A DNA stretch of 64,000 bases from Armatimonadota bacterium (GTDB lineage: Bacteria; Sysuimicrobiota; Sysuimicrobiia; Sysuimicrobiales; Sysuimicrobiaceae), in assembly GCA_031460175.1 (NCBI GenBank), contig JAVKGW010000002.1, positions 1 to 64,000 on the forward strand, in the 5' to 3' direction. The notes beneath the pieces were generated by a model, which was not told the origin of the DNA, made no database searches, and worked only from the letters and a program-made list of their open reading frames with translations. A program made the position numbers and the translations under genes. Position 1 is the stretch's first letter. The number at the start of each line of letters is the position of its first letter. Positions 45,807 through 54,459 of this stretch are shown piece after piece.

Positions 45807-46745
45807 TCACCTCCGGGCCTGAAGCGCGACGTACGCGGCTCCCACCAAGCCCGCATCGTCCCCCAGGGCTCCGGGCAGGATGCGGGCGGCCTGGAAGGGT
45901 GCGGCAAACGCACTCCGCCGGGCGGCCTCCACGAGCGGTCCTTCTACGAGATCCCAGGACCGCGCCACCCCGCCGCCGATGACCACCACCTCCGGGTTGA
46001 GCAGGTTCAGGATACTCCCCACCGCAAGTCCCATCATCCGAGCCGCCCGCCCCAGCACCCGCCTCGCCAGGGCATCCCCATCTCGAGCCGCCTCCGCCAC
46101 CGACCTGGCCGTGATCTCGGGCTGGCCCGCGAGCACGCTGGGCTCTCCCCGACCCAGGGCCTCCCGGGCCGCCCGGGCGATGGCCCGTCCTGCCGCGATC
46201 CCCTCCAGGTGCCCGCGCTGGCCGCAGGGGCAGAGGGGGCCGAGGGGATCCACGGTGATGTGCCCGATCTCGCCCGCGGTGTCCGAAGCCCCCCGGTAGA
46301 GACGGCCGTCCACGATCAGCCCCCCACCGATCCCCGTGCTCCAGGTAATGTACAGCACGTGCCGGGCTCCTCGGGCCGCTCCCCGCCACCACTCGCCCAC
46401 CGCCGCGGCGTTCGCGTCGTTCTCGAGGATCACCGCGATCCCCAGACGCTCCTCCAAAAGCGCCCGGAGGGGGACCTCCCGCCAGCCCGGGAGGTTCGGC
46501 GGGGTGTGCACGATTCCCTCCGCCACGCTCAAAGGGCCCGGCACGCCCACCCCTACCCGCTCCGGCACCCGGCGCGCCCGCGGGCGGACTTCCTCCACGA
46601 GCTCCGCGATGGCCTCCACCACCGCCTCCGGGCCCTCCTGGGGGGTGCGGGCCCGGGCGGTCGCCACCACCTCTCCCTGGGCGTCCACGAGGCCCACCCG
46701 GAGGTTGGTGGCCCCCAGATCTACGGCCAGGACCCACTCCTCCAT
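45807..46745 (-). CDS. ROK-family sugar kinase (glucokinase-like)
   Basis: 312 residues. The ATP motif DLGATNLRVGLVD is at the N-terminus. The ROK signature follows with the zinc motif CPCGQRGHLEG, and the catalytic Asp is in LENDANAAAVGEW. It phosphorylates glucose or a related hexose. The E-x-G-H motif (GEIGHITVD) fits glucokinases. ATG at 46745 after GGAGG. It is divergent from the slipin gene. Confidence 0.86.
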   Translation of the reverse strand: MEEWVLAVDLGATNLRVGLVDAQGEVVATARARTPQEGPEAVVEAIAELVEEVRPRARRVPERVGVGVPGPLSVAEGIVHTPPNLPGWREVPLRALLEERLGIAVILENDANAAAVGEWWRGAARGARHVLYITWSTGIGGGLIVDGRLYRGASDTAGEIGHITVDPLGPLCPCGQRGHLEGIAAGRAIARAAREALGRGEPSVLAGQPEITARSVAEAARDGDALARRVLGRAARMMGLAVGSILNLLNPEVVVIGGGVARSWDLVEGPLVEAARRSAFAAPFQAARILPGALGDDAGLVGAAYVALQARR

Positions 46746-46806
46746 CGAGGTCCTCCAGGCCAAGCCTACCGCAATCCGGCTCCGGGGTGCGGCAGGAGTT
46801 TTCGAG

Positions 46807-46845
46807 CCCCGCATGCAATCCTCTTCCGCAAGACCCCATGCGGGG
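46807..46845 (+). promoter_or_regulatory. Leader hairpin that overlaps the slipin ribosome-binding site
   Basis: The 9-bp arms CCCCGCATG (46807-46815) and CATGCGGGG (46837-46845) match perfectly. The right arm runs into the GGGGAGGGAGG ribosome site, so folding could reduce translation. Whether the hairpin is transcribed depends on a promoter I could not find. Confidence 0.35.
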
Positions 46846-46853
46846 AGGGAGGC

Positions 46854-47735
46854 ATGGCGACCGTGGGCGTGTACGGGATCGCGATCCTCATCGTCGCCAT
46901 CTGGCTGCTGTGGAGCTCCGTGAAGATCGTGCGGGAGTACCAGCGGCTGGTGGTGTTCCGGTTGGGCCGCAGCATCGGCCGCCGGGGCCCGGGCGTGGTG
47001 TTCCTCATCCCCTTCGTGGACCGGGCGGTGTGGGTGGACCTCCGGGAGGCGTTCCTGGAGATCCCCTCCCAGACCTGCATCACCAAGGACAACGCACCCA
47101 TCAACATCGACTTCCTGATCTACTGGAAGGTGGTGGATCCCGAGTCCTCCGTGATCCAGGTGCAGGACTTCGCGGGCGCGGCCCGGGGGATCGCCACCAC
47201 CACCCTGCGGGCCGTGATCGGCGACATCCTCCTGGACGACGTGTTGGCCCGGCGGGAGCAGATCAACCAGGTGCTGCGGGCCAAGCTGGACGAGGTGACG
47301 GAGCGGTGGGGGGTGAAGGTCACCGCGGTGGAGATCCGGGAGATCCTCCCGCCCCGGGAGGTCCAGGAGGCCATGACCCGGCAGATGAGTGCGGAGCGCA
47401 ACCGGCGGGCCGTGGTCACGGAGGCGGACGGGAAGCGGGAGGCCGCCGTTCTGGTGGCGGAAGGCGAGAAACAGGCCGCGATCCTGCGGGCGGAGGGAGA
47501 CCGCCAGGCCGCCATCCTGCGGGCGGAGGGGTTCGCGCTGGCCCTGGACAAGATCTTCAGCGTGGCCCGAAACGTGGACGCCAACACCATGGCCCTCCAG
47601 TACCTGGAGGCCTTAAAGGCGTTGGGCGCGAGCCCCGCCACCAAGTTCGTCTTCCCCATGGAGTTCACGCGCCTGGTGGCGCCGTTCGCGGATCTGGCGC
47701 GGGGACCGGATACGGGCCGGTCGGAACAGTCCTGA
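46854..47735 (+). CDS. Slipin / stomatin-like SPFH (band 7) protein
   Basis: 293 residues. One N-terminal membrane segment (GIAILIVAIWLLW), an SPFH domain (REYQRLVVFRLGR to about residue 170), then an alanine/glutamate-rich coiled coil with the repeat KQAAILRAEGDRQAAILRAE. Slipins form membrane-bound oligomers often linked to membrane-domain organisation or proteolysis; the usual NfeD-type protease partner is not beside it. ATG at 46854 follows GGGGAGGGAGG. The ribosome site can pair in a leader hairpin. Confidence 0.87.
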   Translation: MATVGVYGIAILIVAIWLLWSSVKIVREYQRLVVFRLGRSIGRRGPGVVFLIPFVDRAVWVDLREAFLEIPSQTCITKDNAPINIDFLIYWKVVDPESSVIQVQDFAGAARGIATTTLRAVIGDILLDDVLARREQINQVLRAKLDEVTERWGVKVTAVEIREILPPREVQEAMTRQMSAERNRRAVVTEADGKREAAVLVAEGEKQAAILRAEGDRQAAILRAEGFALALDKIFSVARNVDANTMALQYLEALKALGASPATKFVFPMEFTRLVAPFADLARGPDTGRSEQS

Positions 47736-47737
47736 CC

Positions 47738-48844
47738 CTACACGATGGCCTGGTGGGTCCTGGGATCGAAGAGGTGCAGCCGGCTGAGATCCAGGGCCAC
47801 GGTCACCTCGTCCCCCATCTTCGCGGAGCTGTTCGCATCCACCCGGGCCACGAGAGGGTGCCCGCCCGCCTCCAGGTAGAGGATCACGTCCGATCCCAGG
47901 GGCTCGTGTACCTCCACCTTCGCCCGCAACGTCGCGAAGTGTGGGGGCAGGGCCCCGTTGCGCAGCGCGGCGTCCTCCACGTGCTCCGGCCGGATCCCCA
48001 AGATGACCTCCCTGCCCTCCCACGGCTCCACGTAGGCGGTGAGGTCCTGAGGGATCGTCACCCGCCAGCTGCCCGCGTCGAAGAGGAGCGCGGAATCCTG
48101 GCGCACCAGCCGGCCCGGGATGAAGTTCATGGAGGGGCTGCCGATGAATCCCGCCACGAACATGTTCGCGGGCTTGTGGTACAGGTTCAGCGGGGTATCC
48201 ACCTGCTGCACCACCCCCTCCCGGAGCACCACGATCCGGTCCCCCATGGTCATGGCCTCTACCTGATCATGGGTCACGTAGACGGTGGTGATCTGCAGCC
48301 GGGCGTGCAGCTTCTTCAGCTCCGCCCGGGTCTGGACCCGCAGGGCCGCGTCCAGGTTACTGAGGGGCTCGTCCATGAGGAACACCTGGGGCTCCCGCAC
48401 GATGGCCCGCCCCAGGGCCACCCGTTGCCGCTGCCCGCCGGAGAGCTGCTTGGGCTTGCGGTCCAGGAGGTGCTCGATCCCCAGCATGTGGGCCGCCTCC
48501 CGCACCCGCCGGTCGATCTCGTGCCTGGGATACCGGCGCAGCCGCAGGCCGAAGGCCATGTTCTCGTACACGGTCATGTGGGGGTAGAGGGCGTAGTTCT
48601 GGAAGACCATGGCGATGTCCCGGTCCTTGGGCGGGACGTCGTTCACCCGGCGGTCGCCGATGTAGATGTCCCCCTCCGTGGGATCCTCCAGCCCCGCGAT
48701 GAGCCGCAGGGCCGTGGTCTTCCCGCACCCGCTGGGCCCCACCAGGACCGTGAACTGCCGGTCCGGGATCTCCAGGGTGACGTTGTTGAGGGCCACCACG
48801 TTTCCGAATCGTTTCGTCACCCGGTCCAGGAACACCCGCGCCAT
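47738..48844 (-). CDS. Carbohydrate ABC transporter ATP-binding protein (UgpC/MsmK/MalK-like)
   Basis: 368 residues. Walker A GPSGCGKTTALR, signature QLSGGQRQRVALG, Walker B VFLMDEPLSNLD, and a C-terminal TOBE/MalK regulatory region from about 235. It is the shared-ATPase type that can serve several sugar importers, and no permease or binding-protein gene is adjacent, which fits that use. ATG at 48844, 19 nt after the isomerase gene. Confidence 0.88.
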   Translation of the reverse strand: MARVFLDRVTKRFGNVVALNNVTLEIPDRQFTVLVGPSGCGKTTALRLIAGLEDPTEGDIYIGDRRVNDVPPKDRDIAMVFQNYALYPHMTVYENMAFGLRLRRYPRHEIDRRVREAAHMLGIEHLLDRKPKQLSGGQRQRVALGRAIVREPQVFLMDEPLSNLDAALRVQTRAELKKLHARLQITTVYVTHDQVEAMTMGDRIVVLREGVVQQVDTPLNLYHKPANMFVAGFIGSPSMNFIPGRLVRQDSALLFDAGSWRVTIPQDLTAYVEPWEGREVILGIRPEHVEDAALRNGALPPHFATLRAKVEVHEPLGSDVILYLEAGGHPLVARVDANSSAKMGDEVTVALDLSRLHLFDPRTHQAIV

Positions 48845-48863
48845 GTTGCCCTTCTCCCTCCCG

Positions 48864-49937
48864 CTACCGCGGCCGCGCTTCAAGCCGCCGCTTCAGCTCG
48901 TCAATGACCACCACGGGATAGGGATCCACGCCGTTCAGGTACGCGAGGTACACGCTCACGAGGTCGGCGAAGAACACCAGGGAAATCAGGCGGCTTAGGG
49001 CCCCGTCGCCCCGACTCCACACCTCGTGGTAACCCGCGGCCTTGTGGAAGGCAATCTCCCGGGTGATCTCCAGGCGTTGCACCACACGGGACGGATCCTC
49101 CCGGTCCCGCAACACCACTACGGTCAGCATCCCGTCCGGCTGACCCGCGAGTGCCCACCCCACCGTCTCGTTGTGGTTGAGCTCCGGGAAAACGTTGTGG
49201 ACCGCGAACACCTTGCCGTTCTCGTTGAGCTGGGTCTTCCACCGTAAAGCGGCGGGCTCGGTGAGATGGCTGAGGGCATAGACCACGGGGATGCGTCCGG
49301 CCAGGGCACGGGCCAGCCGTTTGGCGGGGTTTTCCGCCTCCGGCCGATCCGGCCCCCACTCCCGGATTCGGGCCGCGAGTCCAAAGGCCGTCTCCCGCAC
49401 CGCTTCCTCCTGTGGCGGGAGGATCCCCCACCGCTCCAGGACCGCCAGCATGGGGGCGAAAAGGTACCCGATGGCCGCCCTGGGCGGAAACCCGGCCGGT
49501 AGCGGGACGGTGGGGACGCCCTCGGATCGGGCCCGCTCTCCCAGAATTCCCCCGGAGGTGATGGCCACCCGCACCGCCCCCGCCTGAGCCGCGGCCTCGT
49601 AGGCGGCGAGGGTCTCTTCCGTGTTGCCGGAGTAGGAGCAGGCGAAAACCAGGGTCTTCGGGCCCACCCACCGGGGAACGGCGTAGTTTTTGACGACAAC
49701 CACCGGAATGTCCGCTTGGTCGTGCAGGAGGCCCCGAAGCAGGTCCCCCCCGATGCCGGAGCCACCCATCCCCAGCACCAGGACCTGCTCAACCTCCGGG
49801 GAAGGCGGGAGCGGGATCTCCCTCCCCAGCCGGTAGCCTTCCAGGAGGGTCTCGCCCAGCCGCAGCACGAGGCCCAGCATCCCCCTGGGATCGAGGGCCC
49901 GGCACCGATCCGGATCGTCGAGCAACCCCTGCGCCAT
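48864..49937 (-). CDS. Bifunctional phosphoglucose/phosphomannose isomerase (SIS-domain family)
   Basis: 357 residues. Two SIS domains, with the sugar-binding loops VLGMGGSGIGGDLL and FACSYSGNTEETLAAYE, and the C-terminal family segment VFPELNHNETVGW containing the catalytic residues. This is the archaeal/thermophile-type PGI/PMI that interconverts fructose-6-P with glucose-6-P and mannose-6-P. ATG at 49937 has only a weak ribosome site. It is divergent from the USP-GpgS gene. Confidence 0.85.
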   Translation of the reverse strand: MAQGLLDDPDRCRALDPRGMLGLVLRLGETLLEGYRLGREIPLPPSPEVEQVLVLGMGGSGIGGDLLRGLLHDQADIPVVVVKNYAVPRWVGPKTLVFACSYSGNTEETLAAYEAAAQAGAVRVAITSGGILGERARSEGVPTVPLPAGFPPRAAIGYLFAPMLAVLERWGILPPQEEAVRETAFGLAARIREWGPDRPEAENPAKRLARALAGRIPVVYALSHLTEPAALRWKTQLNENGKVFAVHNVFPELNHNETVGWALAGQPDGMLTVVVLRDREDPSRVVQRLEITREIAFHKAAGYHEVWSRGDGALSRLISLVFFADLVSVYLAYLNGVDPYPVVVIDELKRRLEARPR

Positions 49938-49960
49938 TCCGGGTAAGGATTTCGCGTTCC

Positions 49961-49989
49961 GTGACGTCTTTCCCTCCGGCGGATACACT
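49961..49989 (+). promoter_or_regulatory. Candidate promoter of the osmolyte operon
   Basis: GTGACG (49961-49966) and TACACT (49984-49989) are 17 bp apart. The predicted start falls within a few bases of the GTG start codon at 49999, so the first message would be nearly leaderless. Confidence 0.4.
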
Positions 49990-49998
49990 ACTAGGGAA

Positions 49999-51816
49999 GT
50001 GGTGCGCCACCCGGTAGTGATGCCCGTTTCGGAGGGCACGGGAGAGGCCCTGCCCCTTGCCGCGACCCTGGCCCGGGCCTGGAACGCTCCCCTCCTGCTT
50101 TTGGGGACCGTTCTGGTCCCCCCCTCCGAGCCCCTGAGCCGGGGGACCACCGAGGCCCAGATCGTGCGGGAGCGGCTGGAAGAGCTGGCCACGGGCTTCC
50201 GGCGGGCGCTGGAGGTGCGCTGCGTCGTGCGGGTGGGGTACGAGGCCTGGGGGGAGATCGCGGCCACGTGCCTGGAAGAGCAGGCGTCGCTATTGGTCCT
50301 GGTGCGGGAGCCGGGACGCGAGCACCTCTTCGGTCGCAGCCTGGACTTCCTCCTCCAACACCCCCCCTGTGACCTCGTGGTCCTGCCTCGGGCCCCCCTT
50401 GAGGTCTTCCGCACCCCCCTGGTGGGCGTGCGGGGAGGACCCAATGCGGAGCTCGCGCTTCGGGTGGCCCAGGCCTTAGCCCTCCCGCAGGGAGGGGAGG
50501 TCACGGCCCTCCACGTCTTCCGAGAGGACATCCCGGAGTCCCAGCGGTGGCGGGAGGAGCGCCCTTACCTCACGGTGATGCAGCAGGAGGTGGCCGCGGG
50601 GGTGCGGCGGAAGTTCGCCACGGGCCGGGCCGCGGAGGCGATCGTGCGGGAAGCCCCCAACCACTCCGTGGTGGTGGTGGGGGCCACCGCGGACCCACAC
50701 CGGCCCGCCATCCAGCCTCCCCTCCGAACCCTGCCCATGCTGGTGGTGGTGCGCAGCTCCCTTCCCGTGGCGGACTGGGTCGCCCTCCGCACCACCCGGG
50801 CTTCCTGGTCACGGGCGGAGGTGGAGAAGTGGTTCGCGGAGAACACCTTCCACGCCCGGGAGTTCGCAGACCTGGAGCGGCTCGTGGCCCTCAAGGAGGA
50901 GAAGGATCTCACCATCAGCTTGGGCCTACCTGCCCTCAACGAGGAGGAAACCATCGGGGAGGTCATCCGGGTCCTCAAGGACGCCCTCATGGACCGATAC
51001 CCCCTTCTGGACGAGATGGTGCTCGTGGACAGCGACTCCACGGACCGGACTCGGGAGATCGCGGCCTCCCTGGGGATCCCCGTGGTGCGCCACCCGGAGG
51101 TTCTGCCCCAGTACGGCAGCTACCGCGGAAAGGGCGAGGCCCTGTGGAAGAGCCTGTACGTGCTGCGGGGGGACATCGTGGTGTGGGTGGACACGGACAT
51201 CAAGAACATGCACCCGAAATTCGTGTACGGGCTTGTCGGGCCGCTTTTGCGGGAGGACCGGATCGCCTTCGTGAAAGGCTACTACCGCCGCCCCCTCCAG
51301 GTGGGGGACCGACTGTACGAGACCGGAGGCGGACGGGTGACGGAGCTGGTGGCCCGGCCTCTCCTCAACCTCTTCTTCCCGGAGCTCTCGGGTCTCATCC
51401 AGCCTCTCGCGGGGGAGTACGCGGGCCGGCGGGAGGTCCTGGAGCAGATCCCCTTCTTCACGGGGTACGGGGTGGAGATGGGGATGCTCATCGACCTCCT
51501 GAACCGGTTCGGGCTGCGCACCATCGGACAGGTGGACCTGGAGCAGCGCATCCACCGCAATCAGTCCCTCGTCTCCCTCTCCCTCATGGCCTACCAGATC
51601 GTGCAGGTGGTGCTGCGGCGGATGGAGGACCGCATCCAGGTGCCTCTCCTCCCCGAGGCTTCCCGCACCATGAAGCTCATCCGATGGGAGGAAGGGACCC
51701 TTGGGCTGGAAGAGCGGGAGATCACGGAGTTCGAACGGCCGCCCATCATCACCATCCCTGAGTACCGGGCCCGCCGGGCGGAACTGTCCCGCGCCAAGCG
51801 GGCCCTCCTCACCTAG
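49999..51816 (+). CDS. Universal-stress-protein domains fused to glucosyl-3-phosphoglycerate synthase (GT81)
   Basis: 605 residues. Residues 1-135 and about 140-255 look like two USP-type alpha/beta domains (PVVMPVSEGTGEALPLA; HSVVVVGATADPHRP). From about 275 the sequence is a full GpgS: WFAENTFHAREF, GLPALNEEETIGEVI, DSDSTDRT, GKGEALWKSL and the DxD-type VDTDIKNMHP. GpgS joins glucose from an NDP-glucose to 3-phosphoglycerate, the precursor of glucosylglycerate, a compatible solute. The matching phosphatase (GpgP) is not next to it. GTG at 49999 is used, with a second GTG at once after it. The N-terminal USP assignment is from fold-like pattern and is less certain. Confidence 0.83.
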   Translation: MVRHPVVMPVSEGTGEALPLAATLARAWNAPLLLLGTVLVPPSEPLSRGTTEAQIVRERLEELATGFRRALEVRCVVRVGYEAWGEIAATCLEEQASLLVLVREPGREHLFGRSLDFLLQHPPCDLVVLPRAPLEVFRTPLVGVRGGPNAELALRVAQALALPQGGEVTALHVFREDIPESQRWREERPYLTVMQQEVAAGVRRKFATGRAAEAIVREAPNHSVVVVGATADPHRPAIQPPLRTLPMLVVVRSSLPVADWVALRTTRASWSRAEVEKWFAENTFHAREFADLERLVALKEEKDLTISLGLPALNEEETIGEVIRVLKDALMDRYPLLDEMVLVDSDSTDRTREIAASLGIPVVRHPEVLPQYGSYRGKGEALWKSLYVLRGDIVVWVDTDIKNMHPKFVYGLVGPLLREDRIAFVKGYYRRPLQVGDRLYETGGGRVTELVARPLLNLFFPELSGLIQPLAGEYAGRREVLEQIPFFTGYGVEMGMLIDLLNRFGLRTIGQVDLEQRIHRNQSLVSLSLMAYQIVQVVLRRMEDRIQVPLLPEASRTMKLIRWEEGTLGLEEREITEFERPPIITIPEYRARRAELSRAKRALLT

Positions 51817-51827
51817 CGCCGTCCGCG

Positions 51828-53600
51828 ATGCGCACCGCGGTACCGGATCCCCTGGAGCGGTTACGCAACCGCCTGGACATCACCGCGGTGCCCTTTACGG
51901 ATCGCGGAAGCCGCCTCCTCGTCCTCCGGGAACCCCACGCGTACCGTTTACAGATCCGGGTGTGCGAGCGGTGGCCGAAGTTGGTGCAGGTGGAGGGCCA
52001 CTACCGGGTACGGCCGCCGCTGGTGGAGGGACTGGCGTTCCTGGATGGGGAGGGGAATCCCCTTCGGTGGGAGCTCGTCACCTATCCGCATGTGCTGCTC
52101 TTCCACACCCCCCTGGGTCTGTTCGAGATGGCCTTCGATGGACCGGAGCTGCTGGTGCTGCGCCCCCCGGCTCAGCGGTGCGGGTTACGGTTCTCGGTGC
52201 GGGCGGAGTGGGCCGCTCCGGACCGACGGGGCGGCCGCACCCGGGGGGTGCGTCACCTCGCCTACACCACCAATGCCCGCATCCTCCGCAACGAGGTCCA
52301 GCAGGAGGGTCCGAACCTGTGGCGCGTGGAACTCGGGGTAGAGGCCACCCCGCAGACCCAGATCACCCTCAACATCACCCCGCGGCTGGGGTTTGACCGG
52401 CGCATCCGACCCTACGATCCCGTGGCGGAGGCGGAGCGACGGTGGCGGGCATGGTTTGAGGCGGTACCGGAAGTGGATTCGCGCCTGCGGCCCACTTACG
52501 ACTACGCGTGGTACCTCCTGCGGGCAGGCCTCCTCAGCACCCGCTACTACCTGACGCGGGAGGCCCTGGTCCCCTCGAAGATGCACTACGTGGGGCTCTG
52601 GCAGTGGGACGCCTTCTTCCATGCCCTCGCCTACCGGTACGTGGACCCCATGCTGGCCACGGACCAGTTCCGGGTCCTCTTCGACCACCAGCGGCCCGAC
52701 GGCCGGCTGCCGGATTGCGTCTTCGATGAAGGGATCGTGGAGTACCTGGAAGAGCCCGTCCCGGGACTCGTCACCAAGCCCCCCGTGGCGGGGTGGGCCC
52801 TCTGGAAGGTGTACGAGGAGATCCAGGATGCGGACTTCGTCGCCGAGCTGTACGAGCCCCTCTCCCGCTGGCAGCGGTGGTGGCTGGAGCACTGCGACAC
52901 GGACGGGGATGGACTCCCCGAGTACCACCATCCCTTCTCCTCCGGCTTGGACGATAGCCCCCTGTGGGATTTCGGGATGCCCGTGGTCTCGCCCGACCTC
53001 CCCACCTACCTGTGCCTGCAGGCGGAAGCCTTGAGCCGCATGGCCCGGGTCCTGGGAGAGGAGGAGGAGGCGGAGCGGTGGGAGGCGGAGGCGGAGGGAC
53101 TCGTACGCCGGATGGTGGAAAGGCTCTACGACCCGGAAACCGGGATCTTCTGGGCCCATCGGGTTGCCGACCGGAGAGTGGAGCGCATCCCTGTCCTTAC
53201 GCCCCTGAGCCTCCTCCCCCTGTGGACGGGGCGCCTCCCGCGGTCGATGGTCGAGCGACTCGTGGCGTATCTCGTGGACCCGCAGCACTTCTGGACCCGT
53301 TATCCCGTCCCCAGCGTCGCCCGATCCGATCCTCACCATCGGCCGGATCGCATGTGGCGCGGACCCACCTGGGTGAATCTGAACTACATGCTCATCGAGG
53401 GCCTGCTCCGGTGCGGGGTGCGGGACGTGGCCCGAGCCCTGTGCGACCGGACGCTGGAGATGGTGGCGTTGCACCCGGACATCAAGGAGTACTACCACCC
53501 CGAGACCGGCGCGATCCCGCCCGGGGCAGCCTCCGGATTCGGGTGGTCCGCGGCGCTGTATGTGGACCTCGCCATTCGCCGGTCCCGGGGGGAGATCTAG
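51828..53600 (+). CDS. GH63-like glycoside hydrolase, probable glucosyl-/mannosylglycerate hydrolase
   Basis: 590 residues. The (alpha/alpha)6 catalytic part has WQWDAFFHALAYRYVDP, GLDDSPLWDFGM (the likely acid Asp), MWRGPTWVNLNYMLIEGL, and EYYHPETGAIPPGAASGFGWSA, which holds the likely base Glu. This is the pattern of the bacterial GH63 mannosyl-/glucosylglycerate hydrolases. Its place 11 nt after a glucosyl-3-phosphoglycerate synthase supports glucosylglycerate as substrate, so the pair would build and recycle the solute. Trehalase- or alpha-glucosidase-like activity is the main alternative. Confidence 0.78.
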   Translation: MRTAVPDPLERLRNRLDITAVPFTDRGSRLLVLREPHAYRLQIRVCERWPKLVQVEGHYRVRPPLVEGLAFLDGEGNPLRWELVTYPHVLLFHTPLGLFEMAFDGPELLVLRPPAQRCGLRFSVRAEWAAPDRRGGRTRGVRHLAYTTNARILRNEVQQEGPNLWRVELGVEATPQTQITLNITPRLGFDRRIRPYDPVAEAERRWRAWFEAVPEVDSRLRPTYDYAWYLLRAGLLSTRYYLTREALVPSKMHYVGLWQWDAFFHALAYRYVDPMLATDQFRVLFDHQRPDGRLPDCVFDEGIVEYLEEPVPGLVTKPPVAGWALWKVYEEIQDADFVAELYEPLSRWQRWWLEHCDTDGDGLPEYHHPFSSGLDDSPLWDFGMPVVSPDLPTYLCLQAEALSRMARVLGEEEEAERWEAEAEGLVRRMVERLYDPETGIFWAHRVADRRVERIPVLTPLSLLPLWTGRLPRSMVERLVAYLVDPQHFWTRYPVPSVARSDPHHRPDRMWRGPTWVNLNYMLIEGLLRCGVRDVARALCDRTLEMVALHPDIKEYYHPETGAIPPGAASGFGWSAALYVDLAIRRSRGEI

Positions 53601-53610
53601 GAGGGGAAAA

Positions 53611-54459
53611 ATCGAGACCGTCCGCCAGGTGCTCCAGGAGCTCATCCATCCCGCGGCCGTGGCCTCTGCGGTGCGCGCGGTGACCGCCATCGTCTTCCTC
53701 CTCCTGGGGGCGTACGCGGTGAACGGGATCGGTCAGCGGGTGGTGGAACGGGTCCTCCGTCCCCCGGAGGGCGCCCCCAACTACGTGGCCAGACTGCAGC
53801 GGGCCCGCACCCTCCTTCCCCTCGCCTACGGCGCCATCCGCTACACGGTGTACTTCGTGGCGGGGCTCATGGTCCTGCGGCAGCTGGGCGTGGATCCGGC
53901 GCCGCTGTTGGCGAGCGCGGGTGTTGCGGGCCTCGCCATCGGGTTCGGGGCTCAGGCCCTGATCCGGGACAGCATCAGCGGGTTCTTCCTCCTGCTGGAC
54001 GGGCTCATCCAGGTAGGGGATGTCGTCACCGTGGGACCGGATACGGGGGTGGTGGAGCAGATTGGGCTGCGCACCACCCAGATCCGGCGGTTCACGGGCG
54101 AGGTGGTCACCATCCCCAACGGCGAGCTCACCCGGTTCCGGAACTACACCCGGGGTCCCCTCCGGGCGGTGCTCACCATCGGGGTGGGCCGTAAGGAAGA
54201 TCTGCGACGGGTGGGGGAACTCCTGCACGAGGCGGTGGCGGCCTGGCGGCAGGACCACCCGGAGGCCGAGGCCGGAGAACCGGAGGTCCAGGCCCTGCTG
54301 GAACTCGGTCCCCAGGTCCAGGTCCTGCGCCTGGTGATCCCCGTGCAGCCCATGAGCCTGTGGCGGGCGGAGCGGGAGCTGCGCCTGCGGATCAAGGAGA
54401 GGTTGGAGGCGGCAGGCGTCGAACTGGTCTCCATCGGCCCTTCGGAGACGGCGGCATGA
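53611..54459 (+). CDS. MscS-family mechanosensitive channel, probable ATC start
   Basis: 282 residues from 53611. Two or three N-terminal membrane helices, the pore-lining helix with glycine/alanine packing (LLASAGVAGLAIGFGAQALI), and the MscS beta domain (GDVVTVGPDTGVVEQIGLRTTQIR, VVTIPNGELTRF). It releases solutes on hypo-osmotic shock, which fits its osmolyte neighbours. The only strong ribosome site (AGGAGGGG, 53600-53607) is followed after 3 nt by ATC, not by ATG, GTG or TTG. In-frame alternatives are GTG at 53629 (too far from the site) and ATG at 53560 inside the hydrolase gene. Its stop overlaps the glgC start. Confidence 0.85.
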   Translation: METVRQVLQELIHPAAVASAVRAVTAIVFLLLGAYAVNGIGQRVVERVLRPPEGAPNYVARLQRARTLLPLAYGAIRYTVYFVAGLMVLRQLGVDPAPLLASAGVAGLAIGFGAQALIRDSISGFFLLLDGLIQVGDVVTVGPDTGVVEQIGLRTTQIRRFTGEVVTIPNGELTRFRNYTRGPLRAVLTIGVGRKEDLRRVGELLHEAVAAWRQDHPEAEAGEPEVQALLELGPQVQVLRLVIPVQPMSLWRAERELRLRIKERLEAAGVELVSIGPSETAA

